Assembly: GCA_964391015.1 (NCBI GenBank)
Contig: CAYMKU010000011.1
Span: forward strand, 36,127-100,126
Length of the DNA stretch: 64,000 nt
From: XYD12-FULL-36-8 sp964391015
GTDB lineage: Bacteria > Bacteroidota > Ignavibacteria > Ignavibacteriales > Ignavibacteriaceae
Direction of reading: 5' to 3'
In this document: in pieces, positions 26,281 to 35,354 of the stretch
Position numbering within the stretch: the first letter of the stretch is position 1
Layout of the letters: each line of letters starts with the position of its first letter
Notes under the pieces: model-generated
What the model was told of the DNA's origin: nothing
The model's input: the letters and a program-made list of their open reading frames with translations, nothing else
Databases searched by the model: none
Position numbers and translations under genes: made by a program

Positions 26281-26634
26281 CTACTTACCTGATGTGTACT
26301 TAATTACTTCTGCTTTTTCTATTGTGATAAGAACACCACAGTTTGCTTTTGTGATAACTTCATCAAAAATTGAAATTGCTTCCTTTATTTTTTGCTCAGA
26401 ATCAACTATTTCTATTAAAACGGGTAAATCTTCAGATAGTTCTAGAAACTTGGCTTTGTGAATAACCGATTTTGCACCAAAACCTTCTAATCCGCGAAAA
26501 ACTGTCGCACCGGCCAAATGGAGTTCGCGTGCCTTTCTTACAATTACCTCATAGAGAGGTTTCCCATCAAATTTGTCAAGTTCACCGAGAAAAATTCTTA
26601 ATAATTTGCCTTCACCTTCAATTTTCATACTCAC
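26281..26634 (-). CDS. DUF190 family protein
   Basis: A 117-aa soluble protein of the DUF190 family (KLLRIFLGELDKFDGKPLYEVIV, then LHLAGATVFRGLEGFG), a PII/NIF3-like small fold. Its genes are very often beside crcB, as here (12-base gap), which suggests an accessory or regulatory role in fluoride export. No ligand site is evident from sequence alone. Confidence 0.88.
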   Translation of the reverse strand: MSMKIEGEGKLLRIFLGELDKFDGKPLYEVIVRKARELHLAGATVFRGLEGFGAKSVIHKAKFLELSEDLPVLIEIVDSEQKIKEAISIFDEVITKANCGVLITIEKAEVIKYTSGK

Positions 26635-26646
26635 TCCAAATTACTG

Positions 26647-27021
26647 TTAGAATAATTTCGCAATTATTGTTCCTATCCATACAGAAGCAAGACAAACAAT
26701 TACACTGAGAAAAATATTTGCAAGAGCAGTGATGTAATCTTTATCCTGAAATAGTACAAAAGTTTCGTAACCAAAAGTCGAGAATGTTGTGTAGCCACCC
26801 AAAAACCCAATCATCAAAAATGTTCTTACTTCGGAACTGATAAGAAAACGGTTCTCGGATATTTCCGCGATAAAACCAATGAGTAAACATCCAATGATAT
26901 TTACTGCAAGAGTTCCAAATGGGAATTTTTCACCAAAAATTTTATAAGTATTAAGTGATGTCCAGTATCGCAATACGGATCCAATAAAGCCCCCGGAGCC
27001 GATTAGCAGGTATTTGAACAA
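26647..27021 (-). CDS. crcB: Fluoride ion channel/transporter
   Basis: A 124-aa CrcB/Fluc protein with four membrane helices. It has the family pattern GSGGFIGSVLRYW near the start, FPFGTLAVNIIGCLLIGF (helix 2) and GFLGGYTTFSTFGYE (helix 3, with the TTFST motif whose polar residues line the pore). Fluc proteins work as antiparallel dimers that release fluoride from the cytoplasm. A single copy is present, so a homodimer is expected. It is 31 bases downstream of the SulP gene and 12 bases upstream of the DUF190 gene. I saw no fluoride riboswitch in front of the operon. Confidence 0.92.
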   Translation of the reverse strand: MFKYLLIGSGGFIGSVLRYWTSLNTYKIFGEKFPFGTLAVNIIGCLLIGFIAEISENRFLISSEVRTFLMIGFLGGYTTFSTFGYETFVLFQDKDYITALANIFLSVIVCLASVWIGTIIAKLF

Positions 27022-27052
27022 ATTTTTATTCCTTTTTTTATTCTTTTTAAAG

Positions 27053-28750
27053 TTATTTCAAATTTGATTTAGATTCAATTAGACTTCGTGCCTTCGTCAG
27101 TGCTTCATCAAAATTACCGAAGAAGTTTTCTTCTTTAATTTTATCAAACAAACCCGAACGGATCAATTCAAACATTGGTTGTTTATGCAAACCACAAACC
27201 AACAAAATAGTTCTTTCTTTTTGTAACTGGTTAAATAAATCTTCTAATGCCTTTATTCCGCTCCCATCAATCACAAGCAAATGTTGTGTCTGCAGTATAA
27301 TTACTTTTGGTGTTTTCTCAAGTTGTTTAATTGTTTCTCTAAATTGATCAACTGCACCAAAAAATAGAGTCCCATATACCTCAAATATCTCGATCCCTTT
27401 GGGAATTTCCTTTGACGCGATTTGAATTGAATCATTTCCTTCTTCTGCCGCTCTAATAGATTCTGTTAGTAATCGTGCCTCAGTAACATCAGACATTTTT
27501 TTAATAAAGGATAATGCCGCAAGTACCAAACCAACTTCAATTGCAACAGTCAAATCAATAAAAACAGTAAGTAAGAACGTATTAATTAGGATTACTCTAT
27601 CGCTTAACGGAGCTTTCAAAGTTTTAACAAACGAATGCCATTCACCCATTTTGTAAGCAGTATATATTAAAATCGCTGATAATGCCGGTAAGGGCACCAT
27701 CTCAGCGTATGAACCGAAAAACAAGATAATGGTTACAAGCACAATGGAATGAACAACTCCCACAATGGGTGTTTTACCCCCATTTTTAATGTTTGCTGCT
27801 GTTCGGGCAATTGCTCCTGTAACTGGAATACCTGAGAAAATTGGGGAAGCAATATTTCCAAGTCCTTGAGCAACAAGTTCCATATTTGAACGGTGGCGGG
27901 TACCTATCATTCCATCTGCAACGACTGCAGAAAGCAATGATTCAATTGCAGCTAATATTGCTATTGTAAATGCAGGAGAAAACATTTTGGTTATTACAGC
28001 CCAACTTAAGTGCGGAAATGATGGAGCCGGAAAAGTATTTGGCACAGTTCCAAATTTCGAACCAATTGTGTCAACAGGTAATTGAAAAACTTGAACAATT
28101 AAAGTTGCTAAAACAAGCGCAATTAATGATCCGGGAATTTTCAAATTAAACCGCTGCCAAACAAAAATTAGAACTAGAGAGATTACTCCAATAGCTAAAG
28201 CATAAAGATTATAGGAATGAAAATTTTGAAAATACACGAACCATTTATCCATAAAGTCAGCTGGAACTGATTTGATATTCAAACCAAAAAAGTCATTTAT
28301 CTGGCTTGAAAATATTATGACGGCAATCCCGCTGGTAAAACCAATTGTAAGGGAGTAAGGAATAAACCTCAATAATGTTCCAAAACGGAATAACCCGAGC
28401 ACAACAAGAAACACTCCGGCTAGAATTGTCGCAATTGCCAGACCATCATATCCATACTGCTGAACAATCCCATAAATAATTACTATAAAAGCTCCTGTTG
28501 GACCGGATATTTGTACACGTGAACCGGAAAATAACGACACGACTACACCAGCAATGATCGCGGAGAATAATCCTTGCTCAGGCTTAACTCCAGATGCTAT
28601 ACCGAAAGCAATAGCCAATGGCAATGCAACTATTCCAATTAAAATCCCTGAAACTAAGTCGTTAAGGAAAGTTTTTTTTGAATAACCTTCTTTGAATATG
28701 GTTATTATTTTGGGCGTAAGATCAACAGGTAATTTAAAGTCTAATTTCAT
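27053..28750 (-). CDS. SulP family anion transporter with STAS domain
   Basis: A 565-aa inner-membrane transporter of the SLC26/SulP family. About twelve to fourteen helices occupy residues 25-430; the family block ALPLAIAFGIASGVKPEQGLFSAI is at about 41-64 and a GPTGAFIV substrate-site motif follows. A cytoplasmic STAS domain covers about 440-555. Substrates in the family include sulfate, bicarbonate and dicarboxylates; this one cannot be assigned. It is first in an operon with crcB and the DUF190 gene. A palindrome AACTCAAA/TTTGAGTT lies at 28774-28791, 24 bases before the start, and may be an operator. Confidence 0.9.
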   Translation of the reverse strand: MKLDFKLPVDLTPKIITIFKEGYSKKTFLNDLVSGILIGIVALPLAIAFGIASGVKPEQGLFSAIIAGVVVSLFSGSRVQISGPTGAFIVIIYGIVQQYGYDGLAIATILAGVFLVVLGLFRFGTLLRFIPYSLTIGFTSGIAVIIFSSQINDFFGLNIKSVPADFMDKWFVYFQNFHSYNLYALAIGVISLVLIFVWQRFNLKIPGSLIALVLATLIVQVFQLPVDTIGSKFGTVPNTFPAPSFPHLSWAVITKMFSPAFTIAILAAIESLLSAVVADGMIGTRHRSNMELVAQGLGNIASPIFSGIPVTGAIARTAANIKNGGKTPIVGVVHSIVLVTIILFFGSYAEMVPLPALSAILIYTAYKMGEWHSFVKTLKAPLSDRVILINTFLLTVFIDLTVAIEVGLVLAALSFIKKMSDVTEARLLTESIRAAEEGNDSIQIASKEIPKGIEIFEVYGTLFFGAVDQFRETIKQLEKTPKVIILQTQHLLVIDGSGIKALEDLFNQLQKERTILLVCGLHKQPMFELIRSGLFDKIKEENFFGNFDEALTKARSLIESKSNLK

Positions 28751-28859
28751 AACATAATTTTAATAAATGAAGTAACTCAAATTTTTGAGTTTGATAAAAC
28801 TAATATTATAAGATAATTAAATATTTTATCTTTCGAATGAGGAAGTTAAGAGTTTGAGA

Positions 28860-28913
28860 ACAGATACTAATCTGTTTTTCCACTAGTTAAAGTTCCAGTC
28901 TTAGGAAGTGGAA
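28860..28913 (+). promoter_or_regulatory. Structured leader before the purine cluster
   Basis: Two small stems lie in front of the 349-aa membrane protein gene: ACAGAT/ATCTGT (28860-28875) followed by TTTTT, and TTCCACT/AGTGGAA (28878-28913) enclosing TTCC/GGAA. The first has the shape of a small terminator. I see no match to purine, molybdenum cofactor or other riboswitch cores, so any role is speculative. Confidence 0.3.
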
Positions 28914-28961
28914 TGTACAATCTTGTTCAGTCAAGTATTTTAGCAAAGAAAGTAACATATT

Positions 28962-30011
28962 ATGCCCATTGAAAATAAGGACAGCTTAGTACCCATTACT
29001 CGATTGACCGCATTGTGGGCATTAAGTGAATCAATGCTTGGCGGACTGCTTCATGCAGCACACATTCCCTTCAGAGGGATGATAATTTCTTCGGCTGCAG
29101 TAATAGTCATTTGTCTGATCGCCCACTTTTCTGCAAAGCGGGGAGAAATTTTGAAGGCAACAATAGTCGTTCTTATAATTAAAGCAACTATCAGTCCGCA
29201 TACACCAGCAGTAGCTTACTTAGCAGTTTTTATGCAAGGATTTTTTGGAGAAATTATTTTCTTCAATAAAAGATTTTTTACTGCTTCATCAATCCTACTT
29301 GGATTCATGATTGGAATATTAACAGGTTCGCACAGGATAATTACTTACACTCTGATTTTAGGTACAACATTCTGGGAATCTATAAACGAATTTATGAGGT
29401 ATGTAGTTAAAGAATTTCTAATAACGTCGAAAAATGAAATTTCTTTTAACTTTAGCCTGTTCTTAATTTCAGTATATGTTTTTATTCATGCTGTGTTTGG
29501 ATTTGCCTCAGGATTACTTGCCTCAAAACTTCCACAAAAATTAAATTCAGAAAAAGCAAAGAAAATGATTTTGACGGAAGCAGAATTATCTGCGAATAAA
29601 ATTGATATGCTTAATCGGATAAAAATTAGAAAACCCTTTTGGAAAAAGTTTACCTATAATTTGATATTAACGATTATCGGCTTTTTGTTAATACTGACTT
29701 ACATTACTCCTCAAGCCATAAACATAAGCCAAAAATCCATTCTGATTATGATATTTAGAGCCATTTTCATAACAGTAATTTGGTTTTTTCTACTGTCCCC
29801 TTTTATATTAAGAATAATTAAAAAATTGCTTCACAAGAGACAAAATTCTTATTCAAATTATGTAAATGATATAATCGATCATTTTCCTTTTTATAAGCTT
29901 ACAGCAGTCACCATATGGCAAGCTTCATCAAAGCAAAAAGGGATACGGAGGATTCATTATTTTATTACAGCGATTATTGCAAATGTATTAACACTAAAAT
30001 TCCGGGATTAG
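28962..30011 (+). CDS. Polytopic membrane protein of unknown function
   Basis: A 349-aa integral membrane protein I cannot assign to a family. About six helices fill residues 15-200 (LTALWALSESMLGGLLHAAH, then IISSAAVIVICLIAHF), a basic cytoplasmic loop lies at about 200-235, and two more helices at 235-295, followed by a soluble tail with a HFPFYKLTAVTIWQAS segment. The first half has the look of an ECF-type S-component (short, hydrophobic, small-residue rich), and fusion to a second membrane part is suggestive. It lies 56 bases upstream of the xdhA-like gene on the same strand and may bring in a substrate or cofactor for that cluster; this is inference. Confidence 0.65.
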   Translation: MPIENKDSLVPITRLTALWALSESMLGGLLHAAHIPFRGMIISSAAVIVICLIAHFSAKRGEILKATIVVLIIKATISPHTPAVAYLAVFMQGFFGEIIFFNKRFFTASSILLGFMIGILTGSHRIITYTLILGTTFWESINEFMRYVVKEFLITSKNEISFNFSLFLISVYVFIHAVFGFASGLLASKLPQKLNSEKAKKMILTEAELSANKIDMLNRIKIRKPFWKKFTYNLILTIIGFLLILTYITPQAINISQKSILIMIFRAIFITVIWFFLLSPFILRIIKKLLHKRQNSYSNYVNDIIDHFPFYKLTAVTIWQASSKQKGIRRIHYFITAIIANVLTLKFRD

Positions 30012-30067
30012 TAAAGACATTTAATTATAATTTAATTAAGTTCGAATAGAAAAAAGGTTTTTCTTTA

Positions 30068-31492
30068 ATGCAACTCACTATCACCTTCATCTTAAATCAA
30101 ACGAAAGTTGAGACCTCTCTCCATCCCGCAACTACAGTTTTAGATTACATCAGAAAACATCAGCATTTGACAGGAACAAAAGAAGGATGCCGCGAAGGTG
30201 ATTGCGGCGCCTGTACAATTTTAGTTGGCTCACTTCACGGTAATAATATTTATTACATATCAGCTAATTCATGTCTCATGCCTTTGGGTCAAGCCAAAGG
30301 AAAGCATCTTGTTACAATTGAAGGATTAAACTCAACAGAACTATCTGCTGTTCAACAAGTATTTGTTGATGAAGGCGCAACACAATGCGGATTTTGTACT
30401 CCTGGATTTATAGTTTCCCTGACCGGTTATTTGTTATCAAATACCAATTACAACTTTGATGATGCTTTAGATTCTATTGGCGGAAATATTTGCAGATGTA
30501 CAGGACATACAACAATTAAACGTGCTGTGAAGAAAATATTAAATGGATTTACGGAAAACAGCACAAATGAGACCAAAAAACTAAATTCACTAATAAGTGC
30601 AGGATCCCTTCCTAAATATTTTAAGGAAATTCCTAAACAACTTGCAGAATTGAATAAAAAAATTATTTCGTATGAATATGAACAAAAAACAGATTTCCTT
30701 ATTGCCGGAGGTACAGATCTATTTGTCCAAAGAGAATCGGATTTACTGAAATCAGAAGTGAAATTCTTTTTTAGTGAGAATGGTGGAAAAAAAAATTGGA
30801 TTGAGGGTAACCAATGTTGTATTGATGCAAAAGCAACGGTAAGTGACTTTGGTAATTCTGAAATCATTCGGAAATATTATTCTGATATGAAAAATCTCAT
30901 CCGGTTGTTCGGCTCACTTCCAATTCGAAATCGTGCAACCATCGGTGGCAACATCATTAATGCTTCACCGATTGGAGACATGACGTGCATTCTGCTGGCT
31001 TTGAATTCTACTTTACATTTACAGAATGAGAAATCAACTAGGCAAGTTCAACTTAAGAATTTCTACAAAGGTTATAAAACTTTGGACAAAACGAACGACG
31101 AAATCTTGGTAAAGATTACATTTGAACTTCCAAAACAAAATACTTTCTTTAACTTTGAAAAAGTTTCAAAGAGAATTCACCTTGATATTGCAAGTGTGAA
31201 TACATCAATTCTTTTAACCTTAGATGATGAAGTTATCACTCAAGCTCATATTTCTGCGGGAGGTGTTGCCCCAATTCCACTTTATCTAACTGAAACAAGA
31301 AAATTTTTGCTTGGTAAAAAAGTTGACAGACATACTATAAACAATGCAGTTGCTATAGCACTTTCAGAAATCAGTCCTATAACAGATGTACGTGGTTCAG
31401 CAGATTATAAAAGACTTTTATTGAGACAATTGCTTCTTGCACATTTCCATAAATTCTTCCCAGAAGCAATTCAATTGGAGATTTTATTATGA
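30068..31492 (+). CDS. xdhA: Xanthine dehydrogenase small subunit (2Fe-2S and FAD)
   Basis: A 474-aa electron-transfer subunit of a xanthine dehydrogenase-type molybdenum hydroxylase. The plant-type [2Fe-2S] ligands are Cys41, Cys46, Cys49 and Cys69, and the second cluster ligands Cys107, Cys110, Cys142 and Cys144 (QCGFC ... ICRCTGH). An FAD-binding domain follows from about residue 190 (FLIAGGTDLFVQ, then NRATIGGNIINASPIGD). The domain fusion is the R. capsulatus XdhA plan. The stop overlaps the xdhB start (ATGA). Hydroxylates purines with water as oxygen source and passes electrons to NAD or another acceptor. Confidence 0.92.
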   Translation: MQLTITFILNQTKVETSLHPATTVLDYIRKHQHLTGTKEGCREGDCGACTILVGSLHGNNIYYISANSCLMPLGQAKGKHLVTIEGLNSTELSAVQQVFVDEGATQCGFCTPGFIVSLTGYLLSNTNYNFDDALDSIGGNICRCTGHTTIKRAVKKILNGFTENSTNETKKLNSLISAGSLPKYFKEIPKQLAELNKKIISYEYEQKTDFLIAGGTDLFVQRESDLLKSEVKFFFSENGGKKNWIEGNQCCIDAKATVSDFGNSEIIRKYYSDMKNLIRLFGSLPIRNRATIGGNIINASPIGDMTCILLALNSTLHLQNEKSTRQVQLKNFYKGYKTLDKTNDEILVKITFELPKQNTFFNFEKVSKRIHLDIASVNTSILLTLDDEVITQAHISAGGVAPIPLYLTETRKFLLGKKVDRHTINNAVAIALSEISPITDVRGSADYKRLLLRQLLLAHFHKFFPEAIQLEILL

Positions 31493-33774
31493 AAAACTAC
31501 GATTGGATACAACACGTTCGCGGCGAATCACTTTTTGTGGACGATTTGACTCCACCAGATGGAACTTTATATGCCGCAGTTTTTTCTTCGCCAATTGCCC
31601 TTGGAAAAATTATCCGTTTAAACCTTGACGAGATTAAAAAAGATGATGACGTAATTGAAATCATCACCGCGGAAGATATTCCCGGGGAAAATCAAATTGG
31701 AGCAATTATACCTGATGAAAAGTTATTGGCTGATGAAATTGTTGACTTTAGAGGTCAACCAATTGCCCTTGTTGTTGCTAAAGACAATTTCATAGCACAT
31801 GAAGCATTAAAGAAAATCAAATTGGAGTACGAAGAATATCCCGCTGTTACTGATGCTCGAGAGGCATTTCAAAAAGGACAATTGATAATCCCCCCACAAA
31901 TATTTTCCTTAGGTGATGTTGATTCAACTTGGAAAGATTGCGATGTAATAGTTGAAGGTCTGGTTGAATCCGGAGGACAAGAACATATCTATCTTGAAAC
32001 TCAGGGTTCATTTGCTTTTCCAGTTGAAGGCGGCGGTGTTAAAATAGTTTCCTCCACTCAATCTCCCACTGCTGTTCAAAGAGCAGCAGCAAGAATTCTC
32101 AATCTACCCATGAATAAAGTAGAGGTTGATGTTCTTCGCCTTGGCGGTGGTTTTGGTGGCAAAGAAGATCAGGCAACCGCTTGGGCTTGCATGACAGCTC
32201 TTGCTGCTTTCAAATTGAAGCGACCTGTTAAATTGATTCTCGGAAGACAGGAAGATATTAGAATGACAGGTAAACGTCATCCTTACTCTTCCGATTTTAA
32301 AATTGGATTGACAAAAGATGGGAAAATTCTCGCATACGAAGTTCAGTTTTATCAGAATGCTGGAGCAGCAGCAGATCTTTCTACAGCAATTCTTGATAGG
32401 ACATTATTTCATTGCACAAATTCATACTTCATCCCAAATGTGAAAGCAACAGCTTACAGCTGCAAAACTAATCTTCCTCCCAACACTGCTTTTAGAGGAT
32501 TTGGCGGACCTCAAGGTATGTTCGTAATTGAAAGTGCTATTTATAAAGCTGCTGAAAAATTAGGGCTTGATCCATCGCTAATTCAAGAAAAAAATCTTCT
32601 TAATGAAGGCAATGAATTTCCGTACGGACAAAAAGCAAAGTATTGCATGGCACAGGCAAGTTGGAAAAAAGCAGTAAATAAGTATAAGCTCGATGAGATG
32701 AAAAATCAAATCAATCTATTCAATCTTAAAAATAAACTCGTTAAGAAAGGTCTCGCATTGATGCCGATTTGTTTTGGTATTTCATTCACCAACACAATGC
32801 TGAATCAAGCAAATGCACTTGTTCACGTTTACACTGACGGAAGCATTGGTATCAGCACTGCCGCAATTGAGATGGGTCAAGGCGTCAACATGAAACTGCG
32901 TCAAGTTGCAGCAGCAATTTTCTCTGTTGATATTACCAGTGTCAAAATCGAAACTACAAATACAACACGGGCTGCCAATACTTCCGCAACTGCTGCGAGC
33001 AGCGGAGCAGATCTAAATGGTAAAGCCGTTCAGATAGCCTGCTACAATATCCTTGAGAGATTAATTAAATCAGCACAACAAGAATTGGATGCAAATGATT
33101 CCGATAGAGTAGAATTGAAAGACGAATTTGTTTACAAGAATGGGAAACCAACTGAGCTTACTTGGAAGCAGTTGATCACTAAATCTTACGCAAAAAGAAT
33201 TAGCTTATCATCGCAAGCACATTATGCAACGCCGGGAATTTATTTTGACAAAGCAAAAGCCAAAGGTGAGCCATTCGCTTATCATGTTTATGGAACTGCG
33301 ATTATTCAAGTCACCGTTGATTGCTTGAGAGGAACTTATGAAATTGATTCTGTAAAAGTTGTGCATGATTTCGGAAAGAGTATGAACCCAGTAATTGATC
33401 AAACACAGGCGGAGGGGGCAATAATGCAGGGCATCGGTTGGATGACAATTGAAGAAATAATTTACACAAAGGAGGGAAAGCTTTTAACCGATTCGATGTC
33501 TACTTATAAAGTACCAGATGTTTATTTCACGCCAAAGGAAATTGAGGTTGATTTTTTAGAGAATCAAAATCCTTCGGCTGCTATCTTTAATTCTAAAGCG
33601 ATTGGCGAACCGCCACTAATGTACGGCATTGGAATTTATTTTGCATTACTTAATACAATTAAAGCCTTTAGATCAAATGCTGAACTAAAAATATCAGCGC
33701 CAATGACAAACGAAAAACTTTTGTTAATGCTTTATAAAAGCACTCTTATAGCCCATGACTTAAGTCATGGCTAA
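31489..33774 (+). CDS. xdhB: Xanthine dehydrogenase molybdopterin-binding subunit
   Basis: A 761-aa catalytic subunit carrying the molybdenum cofactor. Family motifs include GGGFGGKED at 219-227, the RGFGGPQG cofactor loop, an IEMGQGVNMKLRQVA segment, and IGEPP at 705-709 with the catalytic Glu707. Together with XdhA it forms the heterodimeric XDH of the xdhAB type. The last eight codons (IAHDLSHG) and the stop come from a palindromic repeat, so the native C-terminus seems to have been replaced. Substrate (xanthine or another purine) is expected from the cluster, not shown by sequence. Confidence 0.92.
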   Translation: MKNYDWIQHVRGESLFVDDLTPPDGTLYAAVFSSPIALGKIIRLNLDEIKKDDDVIEIITAEDIPGENQIGAIIPDEKLLADEIVDFRGQPIALVVAKDNFIAHEALKKIKLEYEEYPAVTDAREAFQKGQLIIPPQIFSLGDVDSTWKDCDVIVEGLVESGGQEHIYLETQGSFAFPVEGGGVKIVSSTQSPTAVQRAAARILNLPMNKVEVDVLRLGGGFGGKEDQATAWACMTALAAFKLKRPVKLILGRQEDIRMTGKRHPYSSDFKIGLTKDGKILAYEVQFYQNAGAAADLSTAILDRTLFHCTNSYFIPNVKATAYSCKTNLPPNTAFRGFGGPQGMFVIESAIYKAAEKLGLDPSLIQEKNLLNEGNEFPYGQKAKYCMAQASWKKAVNKYKLDEMKNQINLFNLKNKLVKKGLALMPICFGISFTNTMLNQANALVHVYTDGSIGISTAAIEMGQGVNMKLRQVAAAIFSVDITSVKIETTNTTRAANTSATAASSGADLNGKAVQIACYNILERLIKSAQQELDANDSDRVELKDEFVYKNGKPTELTWKQLITKSYAKRISLSSQAHYATPGIYFDKAKAKGEPFAYHVYGTAIIQVTVDCLRGTYEIDSVKVVHDFGKSMNPVIDQTQAEGAIMQGIGWMTIEEIIYTKEGKLLTDSMSTYKVPDVYFTPKEIEVDFLENQNPSAAIFNSKAIGEPPLMYGIGIYFALLNTIKAFRSNAELKISAPMTNEKLLLMLYKSTLIAHDLSHG
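33749..33773 (+). repeat. Palindromic repeat remnant at the xdhB 3' end
   Basis: TAGCCCATGACTTAAGTCATGGCTA is a near-perfect palindrome (one extra C). Its ends TAGCC/GGCTA match the terminal repeats of the 132-base element at 48488-48619. It overlaps the end of xdhB and encodes its last residues. Confidence 0.6.
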
Positions 33775-33801
33775 TTAAATCTCATAATAAATAAGGAACT
33801 T

Positions 33802-35274
33802 ATGTATAACTGGAACTGGCAAATAGAAAACAAATCTTTTCTTGAAAAATCAATTAAGCGTTGTAAAGAAAAAAAAATAATTCTCCCAACTTTTAAACAA
33901 TTAAAGGATCCTGGGACTATCCCACCCAAAATCCAAAAGCAACTTGAGTCGGTTGATTTAAATGCCCTTCATCCATTAAATCTTTTTAGAATAAATTGGA
34001 GGAATGATAAATCATCTGGTAAAATCGGGAAGATAAATTATCTCGAAATTCCGCACGAGATAACAGGAGTCAAAGCTCGAATAATCGGGCTGGTGGGAAA
34101 ATATTTTCCAACGGGCGCTCACAAAGTTGGAGCGACTTATGGCTGTTTAGTTCCCTATTTAGTAACAGGCAGGTTTAATCCTGAATATCACAAAGCTGTT
34201 TGGCCTTCAACAGGAAATTATTGTCGAGGAGGTGCTTTCAATTCTGCTTTACTTTCTGTACATGCTGTTGCCATTCTACCCGAAGAAATGAGTAAAGAAA
34301 GATTTGACTGGCTAAAGGAAATCGGTGCAGAAGTTTTTGCAACTTACGGTTGCGAAAGTAATGTGAAAGAAATTTATGACAAGTGCCATGAGCTTGAGGC
34401 GAAAAGTGATGAGTATTTGATCTTCAATCAGTTTGATCAATTTGGAAACTCCATTTGGCATTATGAAGTAAGCGGTTCAACAATCGAAACTCTTTTTAAT
34501 CAAATTAAAAAAGATGGGCAAAGATTAAGCGGTTATGTAAGTGCAACTGGTTCCGCAGGAACAATTGGTGCTGGAGACTACCTTAGAGAAAAATTTACTC
34601 TTATCAATATTACTGCTGCTGAAGCACTTCAATGTCCAACTTTATTAATGAATGGATTTGGTGCCCACAGAATCGAAGGAATCGGCGACAAACACGTTCC
34701 ATGGATTCATAATGTGAAAAATACAAATGCCATAGCAGCAATTGACGATGAGCAACCTCTACGAATCCTACGCCTTTTCAATGAGCCAGAAGGACAAAAA
34801 TTCTTGTCAGTCTTAGGTGTAAATAATAATACTATTAATACACTGCCAGATCTTGGAATTTCAAGTCTTGGCAATTTATTGGCAGCAATTAAGCTTGCAA
34901 AATATCACGAGTACAATGAGAGTGATATCATATTTACAATCTTCACAGATTCTTCCGATATGTACCAATCACGGCTAAAGGAACTGAATGACGACTGGGG
35001 AAAATATTCCCTTAAGCAAGCTGAGATTGATTGGAATGCGACTTTGAAAAATCAAAGTATAAATTATTTTAAGGAATTATCTTACTACGATAAGAAAGCA
35101 ATCCATAATCTAAAGTATTTTACCTGGGTTGAACAGCAAGGCAAAACAGTTGAGGAACTCAATGCTCAATGGTATGATGAAAATTATTGGAAGGAAAAAT
35201 TCGCCATCGTTCCTGAATGGGATAAACTAATTGAGGAATTTAATAAAGAAGTTGGAATTGAAAAGAATTTATAA
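33802..35274 (+). CDS. PLP-dependent lyase of the cysteine synthase-like fold
   Basis: A 490-aa fold-type II pyridoxal phosphate enzyme. The Schiff-base lysine is Lys108 in FPTGAHKVGATYG, and the phosphate-binding STGNYCRGGAFNSAL and SATGSAGTIGAG glycine loops are seen. The ~60-residue N-terminal part and the C-terminal ~110 residues (WNATLKNQSINYF, then WYDENYWKEKF) lie outside the core. It resembles the PLP-dependent lyase/thiolase group that often neighbours Mo-hydroxylase genes. Within this cluster it could deaminate a diamino acid such as 2,3-diaminopropionate (the YgeX role) or process another purine fragment; not established. Confidence 0.8.
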   Translation: MYNWNWQIENKSFLEKSIKRCKEKKIILPTFKQLKDPGTIPPKIQKQLESVDLNALHPLNLFRINWRNDKSSGKIGKINYLEIPHEITGVKARIIGLVGKYFPTGAHKVGATYGCLVPYLVTGRFNPEYHKAVWPSTGNYCRGGAFNSALLSVHAVAILPEEMSKERFDWLKEIGAEVFATYGCESNVKEIYDKCHELEAKSDEYLIFNQFDQFGNSIWHYEVSGSTIETLFNQIKKDGQRLSGYVSATGSAGTIGAGDYLREKFTLINITAAEALQCPTLLMNGFGAHRIEGIGDKHVPWIHNVKNTNAIAAIDDEQPLRILRLFNEPEGQKFLSVLGVNNNTINTLPDLGISSLGNLLAAIKLAKYHEYNESDIIFTIFTDSSDMYQSRLKELNDDWGKYSLKQAEIDWNATLKNQSINYFKELSYYDKKAIHNLKYFTWVEQQGKTVEELNAQWYDENYWKEKFAIVPEWDKLIEEFNKEVGIEKNL

Positions 35275-35354
35275 TTCTATTTGAGTTCGATAAAAGTTAA
35301 AACATAAAAACCTCATTATTTGTGTTTATGATAATTTTTAGAGCTTGCTAATAA

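Noticed and set aside
26192..27052. Fluoride riboswitch upstream of crcB
   Set aside because: No fluoride aptamer core was found between SulP and crcB or before SulP on the minus strand.
28751..28961. Purine or molybdenum-cofactor riboswitch ahead of the cluster
   Set aside because: The leader has small stems, but no conserved core of either class can be seen.
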